A stretch of 64,000 nt of DNA from Morinoia aosen (lineage: Eukaryota > Arthropoda > Malacostraca > Amphipoda > Talitridae). The first letter of the stretch is position 1. Each line of letters begins with the position of its first letter. Of the stretch, positions 11,813 through 23,003 are shown piece after piece. A program made the translations under genes and the position numbers. The notes under the pieces were generated by a model. That model was not told the origin of the DNA. It was given only the letters and a program-made list of their open reading frames with translations, and did not search any database. Location of the stretch: the NCBI GenBank assembly GCA_030386875.1, contig CM059560.1, forward strand, positions 33,598,183 through 33,662,182. Direction: 5' to 3'.

Positions 11813-12051
11813 TTTTGAAATTAGGTTTTATTCGAATATATACCTTAAAAGATGAAATGAATAAAGTAGCTTATCTTGCTCTTTCATTCTTATTACGATT
11901 ACTACGGCTCCTTGATGACTTTTATAGATGAATATCTTCACCACAAAAAATAAAATGACCGACATTAGGCATTATGATGGTAAGTGTGCCCGTTGATTTT
12001 TCTCAACGAGCGATCATCGTAAGCTGTAGAAGTGCAAGAGGTTGCACAAGA

Positions 12052-12083
12052 TGGTGGTGGTGGTGGTGGTGGTGGTGGTGGTC
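12052..12083. repeat. (GGT)n microsatellite
   Basis: About ten consecutive GGT triplets. Confidence 0.95.
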
Positions 12084-12128
12084 CGGTTTCTGTCGGTAGC
12101 AATAATTATTATTGTGTCTGCGTGGTGG

Positions 12129-13422
12129 CAGTACCTTGGCTCTCACACCTCCTCCACTCATTCCAAATCCGGCTCCTGAGCGTGATTGGTGCAATAATAT
12201 TATTATACATCTTCCTTTTTTCAAATACTTACTACTGCAAATAGTAGAAATAGTAGTCAAAATGTATCATTACTGCATTTATTACGACCGTTCTCAATCC
12301 AATTTCATTTAACAAATACAGAAAAAACTTAATTTCATCACAATTGACCCTTAACACTACAATTAACACAAGAAGAGCGAGGATTCTTGATCACAACTTT
12401 CAATGATATCATAAATATCAAAAATGTCGCAGAAGTCGTTCAACAATTTCAAACTCATTTTCAGGGTAGAAGTGTAAATAAACCTACAGTGAGAAAAAGT
12501 GTCGCAAAATTTTCTACGCATATGAGAATATTCAACAGAATCAAGCGGAATTCAGGAAAACTTTTCATAACAAGAATACCACAAACATCGAATTGGTGCG
12601 CAGCTTGGAGAGCATGAAAACTTTTCATAACAAGAATACCACAAACATCGAATTGGTGCGCAGCTTGGAGAGCATGAAAACTTTTCATAACAAGAATACC
12701 ACAAACATCGAATTGGTGCGCAGCTTGGAGAGCATGAAAACTTTTCATAACAAGAATACCACAAACATCGAATTGGTGCGCAGCTTGGAGAGCATGAAAA
12801 CTTTTCACAACAAGAATACCACAAACATCGAATTGGTGCGCAGCTTGGAGAGCATGAAAACTTTTCAAGTCGACGATATGGAACAAATTTACCTCTATCT
12901 ACGGTTCGTAGAATTATTAAGATAGATTAAGTTTATTTTCCATAGAAATAAAGGCTTTGCCAGGAATTGTTAGAAAATGATCTCGAAAGCAGAACAACAT
13001 TACGGATGGTTTATAGAGAGACATGAACGATTTCTCAAAGCCCTCGTTGAATCAGACGAGACGGCTTTCCACTTAAATGTTGTTGATCTCGTCAAAATAA
13101 CAGATCATATTCGCCTTATTTGATGTCATGTAGTTCCCCAGTAGATCTAATTAATATCATTGAAATTTATGACCAAGAATACTCGCTCTTCTTCTGTCAA
13201 TTGCATTGTTGAGGGTCGATGGCGAAGAATTTAATTTCCGTATTTGTAAAGTGAAATAGGATTAAGAACGGTCTCATGAATAGGAATGACGTAGCAATGA
13301 TACAATTTAATGCGATTCTAAAAATTACTGTGATTCGCAGTTATTTAGATGATTTACAGTTCCTTGGCTGTCATACCTCTTCTACTCCACCCCAACTTAT
13401 GTGCTTGTGTGTGATTGGTGTC
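12129..13422 (+). mobile_element. rearranged mariner-like element (copy A)
   Basis: The left part (about 12200-13120) is homologous to the element at 31006-32565: same N-terminal coding blocks, same AATACCACAAACATCGAA stretch and same SDETAFHLN block around a catalytic aspartate. From 13160 to about 13350 the element's own left end is present again in inverted orientation (compare 12205-12385), making a foldback. The two flanks share diverged sequence in direct orientation (12129-12195 and 13358-13422; both with CCTTGGCT and TGATTGGTG). Multiple stops make the transposase inactive. The mechanism of rearrangement is not evident. Confidence 0.65.
12556..12867. repeat. 60-bp tandem repeat inside decayed transposase
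   Basis: Five full copies of a 60-bp unit containing AACTTTTCATAACAAGAATA, differing at as little as one base. The corresponding part of the related element at 31372-31447 is present once, so a single segment of the transposase sequence was amplified here. The unit keeps frame (60 = 20 codons), giving a short repetitive open frame that is not considered a gene. Confidence 0.95.
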
Positions 13423-16400
13423 TGACGGCTTGAAACTCGAGTAGCAACGCAAGAATGGGCCACTCGGGCCGTTTCCCATGTCACATTCTATTCCATTCTA
13501 TTCTGTTGCAAGACTTCAACAAAGGGAGCGAGCTGGACCGTAAACTGGCAGGAAGCCTGCAGATGAGAGCAAGGGCTGCACAAGCGGCGCTATCACGCGA
13601 GAATATTACATTAGCGCAACTCTCTGCTGCAGCCACAAAGATTTATTGAAAAACGCGCTTAGGGGAGTCACTGGAGGTGTAATTAATTTACTAGAGGGGC
13701 AATAGAGGGAAGTCTTTGCGGTGAGGCAGTTGGTCAGGGGAGATGTGTGGATCAAGGTATCCTTGATACGCAAAAGTCAACGTGATTACATCCCATCAAA
13801 AATCCGATGTAAAAATCCACTCAACCATCATAATTATGACAACTTCTGCATAATTTTACTTTTGAAGATAAGTACTTTATTTTACATTTATTCGGAGTTT
13901 TAATCTTTCCGAAAACAAGTTTATAATTGGAAAATATGAACGTTGGTCATTGATCAATACCTACTGAAGGAGCTGTGCTGCTAGGAATGATGACGAATAA
14001 AGAAATAACGCAATGATGGTAAAGTTTTCATTTAGTATATATTATCAACACGCAGAGACCCGAGTTGTTTTCAAAAATACGTATTCCTCCTCAGACGACG
14101 GCTGAAGCGAGCCCAGCCCAGGGTTTCGGTGAAAAGAAAAACCGAACGTTTGGTTGGGTCCTACCAAAAAAATTAAATAAACTGCAGGTGACGTTTCTTG
14201 CAGGATCTTTTTCGCAAGAATGAATAAAAAAAGTTCATTTCAAAAAATTTGATACAAAATACACGTTAGTTTTCAAAAATGTTTCAGTACGAAGATCCTA
14301 ATATTTGATGAACGGAAATACCTTAAGTATTCCAATATTTATGACAATGGTTGAATCGAATGAGAGCACAGCCGTAAAAGTGCACCCCCTTTGTTCGCAA
14401 TGAGTTAAAATTCAACAAAGAAGACCTAAAACACACTGCTGGCTGACGGAAAGAAAAACGTTGAGATGTCGCCACAGAAACCCTTCAGAAGACTTAGCCT
14501 TCACATATAGACACAAGGGCCTGCACGGTACAATAATGGCGAATCTTGTGAGTATGGTGAGTGAAACCAAACGATGGTGCTTATAAAAGCAAAGGTTTAC
14601 AGTTCAGTTATTTAATCCTAGGAATATGGCAGGTACTAAACGAAGTGAACATGCTTAGTGCATGAATAATTTTATAACATCTTATTCAACTAATGCTTTC
14701 ACAAATGAGTTTGATGTTTCGTAAAGATTTGGCCAACAAAACTTACACAAGCATTCTTCATATTTCGAGCTCGTGTAAAGCAAAGAAAAAAGCATTTGCG
14801 CTGAAATAAATTTCTACGCTTTCACATAATACAATCTATAACAATAGATGAGGTAAATACTTAATAAATCCCAATTGCATTAACACCACATTACCAATAT
14901 TTGTATTCTTTGGTTTGTGTATTTTACATCTTGAATATCGTCACGTCGAGTTAGTCATGATTTCAAAACATTGTGGTGAAGAATACAATGAATAAAACCC
15001 CAAAGAAAGATTGCTGTGAAAATCAGGAACACGTGCGGTTTCACGAAAAAATGCACAATGCAGGTTTCAATGATGTTCTTTGCAATAGGTCTATTTAAAA
15101 TTGCGCAGCAGAAATGCAGGATTGACGGTGATAATAGAGGAAAAGTCTACAAATGAGGAGTAAAATACTAGCTAACTCAAACATAAGGTTCAGCTTTGCA
15201 GGATTTAGAATACTGACCGTAAAGTTCTTGTGGGCAGTTTTAAGGCTTACGGATCATCGTTCAATTGAACGTCTATGAAATGTAAAACAAAGAGTTATTA
15301 CAGTCTGTAATTTACTATGGCGAAGATGCGAAAAGGCCTGACACGTTCGCCTTAAGTTATTTCATTGTCTGAGAGTTTTTTACACGCTGGGGAACTTCAC
15401 AACAGGGCATCTGAAACTGAGAATTTGTTATCAGGTCAGATTGACGGTAGCTAACTTAAACAAATGCCCTTATGAAGCTATCCAAAATAATGCAGTAATT
15501 AGAGCAGGGGTTAACTGAACAACACGATTGCGCTATAGACGCAGTCGGAGGGAATCCAATTCGAAATGAACCAACAGTTTTTTCTGCACAACGGAACGGA
15601 TCAAAGATGGCATTTGCGATGGTAAGCAGTGGACGTAGATGCAACATTACGGCGTTTGCCTGACAAAGCAATGGTATCACAATACACGTGATATATTTTA
15701 TGCCTTCGGCATTGATAAACTGGGCAGCAGGAAACAGGGAGACGTGCGGAACAAAGTTCTTCTCCATGAAGACGGAACAATAATGACGTAATCTAAAACC
15801 ATCGAATTGTTTCCCGGATCGGAAAAATAACAAGCAAACCTGATTCAGGAAAATTATTCATTCATTCTCTTTGTGTTCTTGAGAAAACATCGGTGCAATA
15901 TCAACACCCATGTACGCTGCTGGTTCGAATATGGCGACGGAGTAAAGACAGGACTTGTACAGGAATTTAAATTGCAATGCACCTCAGCTTCAAAATAATT
16001 TATATAGAGTAGCTAGTAATCTAGTCATTTACCCTAACATATATCGAGTTATGTAAAAGAACGTAAAAGTGATGTCTTCAATAAGAAATTAAAACACGCC
16101 GCTGCGGCGAATGTTTAATTAACCCGCCAAGCGTACATGACACTATGATGGTGAATAATTAGATACTACTCATGCGAAGAGGCGTTAAATAGTTTCTTAT
16201 ACGGCAGCAAGGGTTTTGATTGCAAAGCTCTCGCTAATTCAAACATTGGCAGTTTTAGTCACACTGCAGACGCAATTGTCCGTAAAATTGGTTCGTTTGA
16301 TTCTAATGCAATTGCGCCACAGTGCTAATGGGCAGAAAATGAGAAAATTTGAGCGGCTAAATCATCCTTGAATGTTCATAGATATTTAGCGTCGGATTAC

Positions 16401-17082
16401 AAAACATTTCAGGACGTCCGAGCCAACACCTCGCAACGTAAGTTCTTTAGAGTCGCCTTTACTAAGCTACGGGAGAAAATTTAAAACGTTTTGATGGACA
16501 ATTTTCCTTGAATATTTTAACGAAAAATAATAGTTCTAAATGTTTTGAGTCTCACACGTAGGTTGCCAAGTAGATGTATAACAAGTTACGCTGAACAGCT
16601 ACGCTGGCACAAAAAAATTGGGAATACGGCCTGCGTTGCGTGGAGGACAAGACACCTGAAGTGTGATATGCAAGCCGGCGTAGGACCTGAACACTCGTCA
16701 GGCACGCCTGAAATGAAATGAAATGCTCATTCCAAAGTTATTTTTTGGCGTTTTTTCAGTAAAAAATTTGAGCATTCCATCTTTGTAGTCATAAAAGGAA
16801 AATATTAACCATCTCAAACCCTCAACGTTCAGCGTCATAGAATTTAGAATACTGATCTTAAAGTAGCAATAAGCAGCTTCACGGTAGTGAAAACTAAGTA
16901 CTTTTTTCACTATATTTTAAAAATCTTCAAAAAATTTGCTTCCCACGCTACAATGAAAAACACCCACTCACTCAAAGTAACTTTGTAACCACGGTTCGAG
17001 CAAATATTCAACCAGCTTTGTCTTAATTTTTTTTTAAACGTTTCTTCTTTTTTCACAAGTTTGTTTGTGTTTAGTTTATTAG
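13423..17082. other. unassigned DNA
   Basis: About 3.6 kb with only short frames lacking recognisable domains. No arrays, paired terminal repeats or RNA-gene signals were noticed. Confidence 0.4.
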
Positions 17083-17358
17083 TTTATTAGTTAGTTTAAG
17101 CCTCCCTATCCTCAACAATGAGATGTAAAGAGAGGAAGGAAGAAGGCACCATTTAGTATGGAGTTAAGGGAACGTGGAATCTATGCAGAAAGGGCACAGA
17201 AACAGAAAGCTAAGAAAGAAGTTCATGAAACAAGAAAAAGTTGAAGAAGAAAGTGGTAGGCGGTGAAAAACAGGACAGCAGTGAACCGAAAAAAGATGGT
17301 CCGTAACACAACAAAACCTATTCTATTTTAACAAGAGAAAGCCTACCTAACCTAACAT
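17083..17358 (-). mobile_element. second copy of the 2.0-2.36 kb retroposon
   Basis: Read on the minus strand it matches 2083-2346 closely, including GGACCATCTTTTTTCGGTTC versus GGACCACCTTTTTCCGTTC, CCATACTAAATGGTGCC and GATAGGGAGGCTTAAACTAA. It ends in an ACTAATAA-type simple-repeat tail. The 5' part present in the first copy is missing, as expected of 5' truncation. Confidence 0.85.
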
Positions 17359-17805
17359 GCATAAAAATACCGAACAGCAGAAAACATTTCCATTAAAGCT
17401 TTACTTGCATATTGTTCTTTTAATGAACGTTGCAATATTGCCATGACAGGTGGACAGTCGCAACAAATGATTCACGATCATAATGATAAAGTAAACATTT
17501 ATTTTATTACTTTTTGAATATTTTTCACTAGCAAGCTGAGCAAAAGCAAAAATATTTGCTTTCATCCAAAGCGGAAAATTTATTCTCAAAGAAAAAAGAA
17601 ACTTTGACAACAATAACAGAAAGTGTTTTTGAAAATCTTTTTCGTGTTTTTCTTTTATTTTGAAATAAAAGCCCGCATAGGAAGCGGGCGCGCGGTGCAC
17701 GCGACAGGTTCGTCAGCTAAATGTTGGCCTGCTTTGTATTCGTGAATACAATAGATAGATACTTGTTCTTTTTTATATTGGGAGCATTTTTTTAAGTGGG
17801 AGAAT
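17359..17805. other. unassigned spacer
   Basis: No feature recognised between the retroposon copy and the minisatellite. Confidence 0.4.
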
Positions 17806-19738
17806 GTTACCACAGTAATGCATTGTTACCGTAAGTATACCATAAGTAATGCACTGTTACCATAAGTAATGAAATGTTACCATAAGTAATGCAGTGTTAC
17901 CATAAGTAATGCAGTGTTACCATAAGTAATGCACTGTTACCATAAGTAATGCCATGTTACCATAAGTAATGCAGTGTTACCATAAGTAATACCGTGTTAC
18001 CATAAGTAATGCACTGTTACCATAAGTAATGCAGTGTTACCATAAGTAATGCCATGTTACCATAAGTAATGCACTGTTACCATAAGTAATGCCATGTTAC
18101 CATAAGTAATGCAGTGTTACCATAAGTAGTGCAATGTTACCATAAGTAATGCAATGTTACCATAAGTAATGCAATGTTACCGTAAGTTTACCAAAAGTAA
18201 TGCAATGTCACCGTAAGTTTACCATAAGCAATGCAATGTTACCATAAGTAATGCAATGTTACCGTAAGTTTACCATAAGTAATGCAATGTTACCGTAAGT
18301 TTACCATAAGTAATGCAATGTTACCGTAAGTTTACCATAAGTAATGCAATGTTACCGTAAGTTTACCATAAGTAATGCAATGTTACCATAAGTAATGCAA
18401 TGTTACCATAAGTAATGCAATGTTACCGTAAGTTTACCATAAGTAATGCAATGTTACCATAAGTAATGCAATGTTACCGTAAGTTTACCATAAGTAATGC
18501 AATGTTACCATAAGTAATGCAATGTTATCGTAAGTTTACCATAAGTAATGCAATGTTACCATAAGTAATGCAATGTTACCGTAAGTTTACCATAAGTAAT
18601 GCAATGTTACCGTAAGTTTACCATAAGTAATGCAATGTTACCATAAGTAATGCAATGTTACCATAAGTAATGCAATGTTACCGTAAGTTTACCATAAGTA
18701 ATGCAATGTTACCATAAGTAATGCAATGTTACCATAAGTAATGCAATGTTACCGTAAGTTTACCATAAGTAATGCAATGTTACCATAAGTAATGCAATGT
18801 TACCGTAAGTTTACCATAAGTAATGCAATGTTACCATAAGTAATGCAATGTTACCGTAAGTTTACCATAAGTAATGCAATGTTACCATAAGTAATGCAAT
18901 GTTACCATAAGTAATGCAATGTTACCGTAAGTTTACCATAAGTAATGCAATGTTACCATAAGTAATGCAATGTTACCGTAAGTTTACCATAAGTAATGCA
19001 ATGTTACCATAAGTAATGCAATGTTACCGTAAGTTTACCATAAGTAATGCAATGTTACCATAAGTAATGCAATGTTACCGTAAGTTTACCATAAGTAATG
19101 CAATGTTACCATAAGTAATGCAATGTTACCATAAGTAATGCAATGTTACCGTAAGTTTACCATAAGTAATGCAATGTTACCATAAGTAATGCAATGTTAC
19201 CGTAAGTTTACCATAAGTAATGCAATGTTACCATAAGTAATGCAATGTTACCGTAAGTTTACCATAAGTAATGCAATGTTACCATAAGTAATGCAATGTT
19301 ACCGTAAGTTTACCATAAGTAATGCAATGTTACCGTAAGTTTACCATAAGTAATGCAATGTTACCGTAAGTTTACCATAAGTAATGCAATGTTACCGTAA
19401 GTTTACCATAAGTAATGCAATGTTACCATAAGTAATGCAATGTTACCATAAGTAATGCAATGTTACCGTAAGTTTACCATAAGTAATGCAATGTTACCAT
19501 AAGTAATGCAATGTTACCATAAGTAATGCAATGTTACCGTAAGTTTACCATAAGTAATGCAATGTTACCATAAGTAATGCAATGTTACCGTAAGTTTACC
19601 ATAAGTAATGCAATGTTACCATAAGTAATGCAATGTTACCGTAAGTTTACCATAAGTAATGCAATGTTACCATAAGTAATGCAATGTTACCGTAACTTTA
19701 CCATAAGTAATGCAATGTCACCATAAGTAATACAATAC
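17806..19738. repeat. minisatellite of 20-bp and 31-bp units
   Basis: The left 370 bp are mostly 20-bp units (GTTACCATAAGTAATGCAAT with variable final bases). To the right, 20-bp units alternate with 31-bp units that add GTTACCGTAAGT before TTACCATAAGTAATGCAAT. The dominant pattern is a 51-bp dimer, sometimes with extra 20- or 31-bp units. The CCGTAAGT segment in the longer unit contains GTAAGT, a consensus 5' splice-site hexamer. No extended reading frame. Confidence 0.96.
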
Positions 19739-21031
19739 TATTAATTTGAAGACAAAATCTCAGCATTACATGCACGACGAGATTTGGGCGCCAATGACTT
19801 ACTACCACGCCGAAGTGCACAACCGACCGCACGGACGATTGCGTGTAGAGGCAGCCTGTCTGCGCCTGACGGGTGCGTGACAAGTTTGTGTGCTGCGTCC
19901 CTGTAGCTCGACAGGCCAACCGCGAAATAATTTATGTCTGAATTGAAGTTTGCTCCTAGCTCCAACGAAACGTGTTCTTTCCCCGTCAGAAAATATATTG
20001 TTCAACTCGTCTGAATGGTTCGTTTTGTTCGAAAAGTATTGAGTCTGACGTTTACTAATTTAAATGTTTTTGTGAGTTGATGAAATCCAGAGAATGGACT
20101 TTTTAAATTAAATTCAGTGAAATCAAATGAAATGAAATGCAACGTCTCACTAAAAATTACACTGAAATAGTGAAATTGAAGCGCAGCCTTCCCAAAAGGG
20201 TAAATAATAATTTCATGAAAATGTCTTGCGTAAAATTTTTCGAACGCGTGCATTCGTATAGTATTTTTTGAAAATTGGCAATCGCTGGCAACGTCAGCAG
20301 AAATTATCGCTTGGAAGCTTTATTAAGGAGAAAAAGAACATAGAACACATGATTAAGCTCAAGCAATGTGCACAAGCACTAGTTATAAAACTAGAAGCTC
20401 TCTGGGCCAAATGTTGCATCGCCATAATTCACTAAAACTTACGACGTTGACAAAAGTAATTTTGGAAACAAAATAATATCTCACTACAGGAAAAAGCCAA
20501 ATAAAAAAATGGTACCCATTTTTTTACCTGGCTTTTTCTTATAGGTATTGTTGTTACTTTACATTTAGAACACTAGATTCACTTCGAAAATAAACTCGAG
20601 ACAACGATCTAAGTAAGGGTTGACAATATAGATAGTCATATTGCGTGAGATTAGCTGGGGGACCATGGAGGTTATGATCCGCTGAGCTGCCTATGCGGCA
20701 GCATCATGTAATAATGCTCATTTAATGAGCAGATTACAATGAACGCGATCGAATTAATCAGTAAGGGTTTACGTACGCGATGTGAACGACGCTATTGAGC
20801 TGCCGATTCTGGAACACAGCTTTCCGACGACGAATGAAATTACTGTCCTAAAAAATAAATCCCGAATACGAGTCAAACAAAGAGCTCACAAGAGCCCTCG
20901 ACTAACCTTGATATTTGTACAACAATAAAAAAACTATCGTTTAAGTCTTTACTCAAAATTATCTAAGGCGTTTACCCTCTCAGATGAACACTCAACAAAG
21001 AAGAAATTAACGCTTTGCAGCTGAAGATAAA
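19739..21031. other. unassigned DNA with one AT-rich hairpin
   Basis: No gene recognised. A 25-bp imperfect inverted repeat lies at 20488-20512 and 20516-20540 (arms beginning AGGAAAAAGCC and ending GGCTTTTTCTT, loop TAC). It may be a small palindromic MITE or a chance structure. Confidence 0.4.
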
Positions 21032-21764
21032 TATCAGGTTGATGCAAAAGTAATGTCCGATTCAAAGATCTTAACTATGGAAGTATTTATTCCATAACAT
21101 ACGTACTCTCCATTAATTTCAATGATCTCATTCCACCTTTCAACAAGCTTATCAAGGCCTCGCTTGTAAAATTCTGTAGGTTTAGAAACACAATATAAAT
21201 TCAACTCTTTTCCAATACCTTATCTTGTTACCTAAGTCCACTAAAATGGTCCTGTAGTCCTCGGAACGAACCGAAATCAGTAGCAGGTGGTATGGGCCAC
21301 GTCCAACTATCTTGCAATTTCCCTACCTAGTCCAGTGGTAACAGTAGGATTCTCGGACACAAGGACATGCAACTGGTCGGAATCAAATGTTCATGGGCGA
21401 CCTTTCTTTGGCTCATATTCTAAAGTGAAATCAACACTTCAAAAACGAGAGAAGCGTGTCCTGTAACTTCCTTTATTCACTACATCATTCCCATAAGTGT
21501 TCAGAATACGTTTTGCTACCGCACTTGCTTTAACACTTATGCGAAACTTGTACAGTAGAACATTTCTCACGCGATCTTGGGATGGGACAAACATGGAAAT
21601 CAATATTTACGAAATATATGAGCGTAAGAAAAATAATCGGAAATAAAATCAGTTAATTTAGTCACAGAAATATATCACACTTATGACAGAATATAAATGG
21701 TTGACAAATCAGATTTTAAACATCCGTTCTAAAAATCCGACATAACTTTTGCACCAATCTGATA
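21032..21764 (-). mobile_element. internally deleted mariner element
   Basis: The ends are inverted repeats of the mariner type (left TCAGGTTGATGCAAAAGTAA, right complement TCAGATTGGTGCAAAAGTTA), each next to TA (21032-21033 and 21763-21764), the mariner target site. Read on the minus strand, fragments of transposase remain. At the N-terminus are MFVPSQDRVR and a HTH region with RTRFSRF and KGRP. At the C-terminus is RGLDKLVERWNEIIEINGEY, the typical mariner end. The central catalytic region is gone and frames are broken, so the copy is non-autonomous and dead. Left and right termini differ at several positions, indicating age. Confidence 0.85.
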
Positions 21765-22334
21765 TCAAGTCTTAATGGAACACACCTAGTGCAGGACTGC
21801 TCCATATCACCACCAGCTCCGACAGCTGCAAGCAACGAGTCTGGAAAGACGAGCAGCAGGAAACCCTGTGCCGCACAGAACTTTATTTACCTTTACTAGT
21901 GTGCGCGGCCCCTCAAAAATGACGGGATTCAATATCTTTCTTGAAAACTTTTACGTTCGAGTGGAGTTTCCACACTTAAACTTATTTAAAAGGTAACTTA
22001 TTTTTTTCTTGTGACAGATAAAAACTCAGAATATGGGATTTTTGAAGGCGCATTGGAAGTAGTTATAGCCATTCGAGTCATATCCTAGGCACAGAAATTC
22101 AGTATTACTGAAAGCAACTGCGAACTTGTGTATGTATATTGTAATGTGCAATACCCCGCCGAACTTTTTATCCACGATACGGACTCGAGTACAAAAGGCT
22201 CTGGATCTCTCTAATATTTTTAAATTGATTCATTATAGTGCATTTGTACAGCGAAAATAAGAGTATTAATTTACCAGTGAACTGAAACCAATTCAGCCAT
22301 TGTTAACTTCTTCCTATCTATTCTTAAGAGCGTG
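21765..22334. other. unassigned spacer
   Basis: No gene recognised. The word AAAAATGACGGGATTCAATAT (split as AAAAATGACG then GGATTCAATAT, 21916-21936) is a diverged repeat of 3205-3226. Confidence 0.4.
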
Positions 22335-22370
22335 CACTTGAAGACCTGGTGGTAATGAGAGTCTCAGCTT
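22335..22370 (-). pseudogene. RpL38: antisense fragment of RpL38 retrocopy, part 1
   Basis: This 36-bp stretch is the reverse complement of 22953-22988 with two mismatches. The counterpart encodes the conserved C-terminal block ([12 protein letters not shown]) of the L38 pseudogene. It forms the outer half of the left arm of an inverted duplication and is separated from the rest of that arm by the SINE at 22371-22666. Confidence 0.85.
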
Positions 22371-22666
22371 GAGTGCTCTCCGTGGCACAGCGGTTAAGGG
22401 ATCGGACTTGTATGCTGGAACTCGCGGGTTCGTATCCCAGCGCTGGCACGGAGATTTTCCCCGTTGGGTATAAGGGAAAGCTCAAGCACAATACCCCACT
22501 CAACCCAGGTGTCGGAAATGGGTACCGGCTTTACGGGGGAACCGTCATGGTGTCCTATATATAGGGTTAGTTATAAGACATTTGAAAAACCAATGCTAAG
22601 ATCATATGTATCAGGCTTGATTGGAAATAAAGCATCCCAAAGATGCCGATGTTAACCGATGTTAAC
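22371..22666 (+). mobile_element. tRNA-derived SINE
   Basis: Internal pol III promoter elements are visible: a box A-like TGGCACAGCGG (22383-22393) and a box B-like GGTTCGTATCC (22427-22437) with tRNA-like spacing. The surrounding sequence resembles a tRNA but does not fold into a complete cloverleaf, and about 200 bp of non-tRNA sequence follow. The 3' end has two copies of GATGTTAAC. The element splits the antisense arm of the RpL38 inverted duplication. Its flanks rejoin to a continuous match, with a 3-bp CTT shared at the junctions. A degenerate tRNA gene is the alternative, but the clean insertion argues for a SINE. Confidence 0.75.
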
Positions 22667-22692
22667 CTTCTCGGCCTTCTCCTTGCCCTCAG
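22667..22692 (-). pseudogene. RpL38: antisense fragment of RpL38 retrocopy, part 2
   Basis: The reverse complement of this 26-bp stretch matches 22930-22954 of the sense pseudogene with one mismatch (TGAGGGCAAGGAGAAGGCCG against TGAGGACAAGGAGAAGGCCG). Together with 22335-22370 it covers sense positions 22930-22988 without a gap. It is joined directly to the 5'-flank arm of the central hairpin, so about 170 bp of the coding region are deleted from this arm. Confidence 0.85.
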
Positions 22693-22754
22693 ATCTAAAC
22701 AACCGCCCGTACCACTCGAGCTATAAATCGAGTGGTACGGGCGGTTGTTTAGAT
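22693..22754. repeat. perfect 27-bp hairpin at the centre of the RpL38 palindrome
   Basis: Arms 22693-22719 and 22728-22754 are exact reverse complements (27 of 27), with an 8-base loop GCTATAAA. The right arm is the sequence immediately upstream of the L38 pseudogene, so the hairpin marks the symmetry centre of the duplication. Perfect arms imply recent formation or gene-conversion maintenance. Confidence 0.95.
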
Positions 22755-22788
22755 TTGACAGGGCTGAAGTGAAGAGCACAATTTTTAA

Positions 22789-23003
22789 ATGCCGCGACAA
22801 ATTATGGAGATTAAGGACTTCCTCCTGAAGGCAAAAGGAAGGACTCAAGATCTGTGGCGATCAAGAAGAAGAACCACCACAACACCAAGTTCAAGCTTCG
22901 CTGCTCGTGCTTCCATTACACCCTCGTTATTGAGGACAAGGAGAAGGCCGAGAAGCTGAGGCTCTCATTATCACCAGGTCTTCAAGTGAAAGAAATTAAG
23001 TGA
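22789..23003 (+). pseudogene. RpL38: ribosomal protein L38 (eL38) processed pseudogene
   Basis: From ATG (22789) to TGA (23001-23003) the 215 bp encode an almost complete L38, a small protein of the large ribosomal subunit of about 70 residues. The start reads [15 protein letters not shown]. After a one-base deletion near residues 16-18 a second phase continues with [32 protein letters not shown] and [10 protein letters not shown] then stop. One extra codon lies in the lysine/asparagine run. There is no intron, consistent with a retrocopy, although no clear poly-A tail follows. The frameshift should prevent a functional protein. It is the sense arm of an inverted duplication (see 22335-22754). 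Confidence 0.88.

Larger units (their letters stand above)
11292..11850 (+). mobile_element. 5'-truncated Penelope-like element
   Basis: The insertion carries the C-terminal GIY-YIG endonuclease region of a Penelope-like element plus its 3' tail. Near-identical 13-bp sequences GATGAGATGAATA (11279-11291) and GATGAAATGAATA (11851-11863) flank it and are a plausible target duplication. The reverse transcriptase part is absent, as expected from 5' truncation. After the reading frame the tail contains CTGATGATGGCCTGTGGCC, a motif common at the ends of these elements and resembling a hammerhead ribozyme core. Confidence 0.75.

Noticed and set aside
19698..20005. Overlapping minus-strand frames of 67-74 codons right of the 20/31-bp array
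   Set aside because: Three phases open at once with no recognised domain and no sign of coding bias.
22371..22450. Functional tRNA gene
   Set aside because: Box A and B are present but the sequence does not form a full cloverleaf, and it is joined to a non-tRNA body inserted into another repeat, fitting a SINE.
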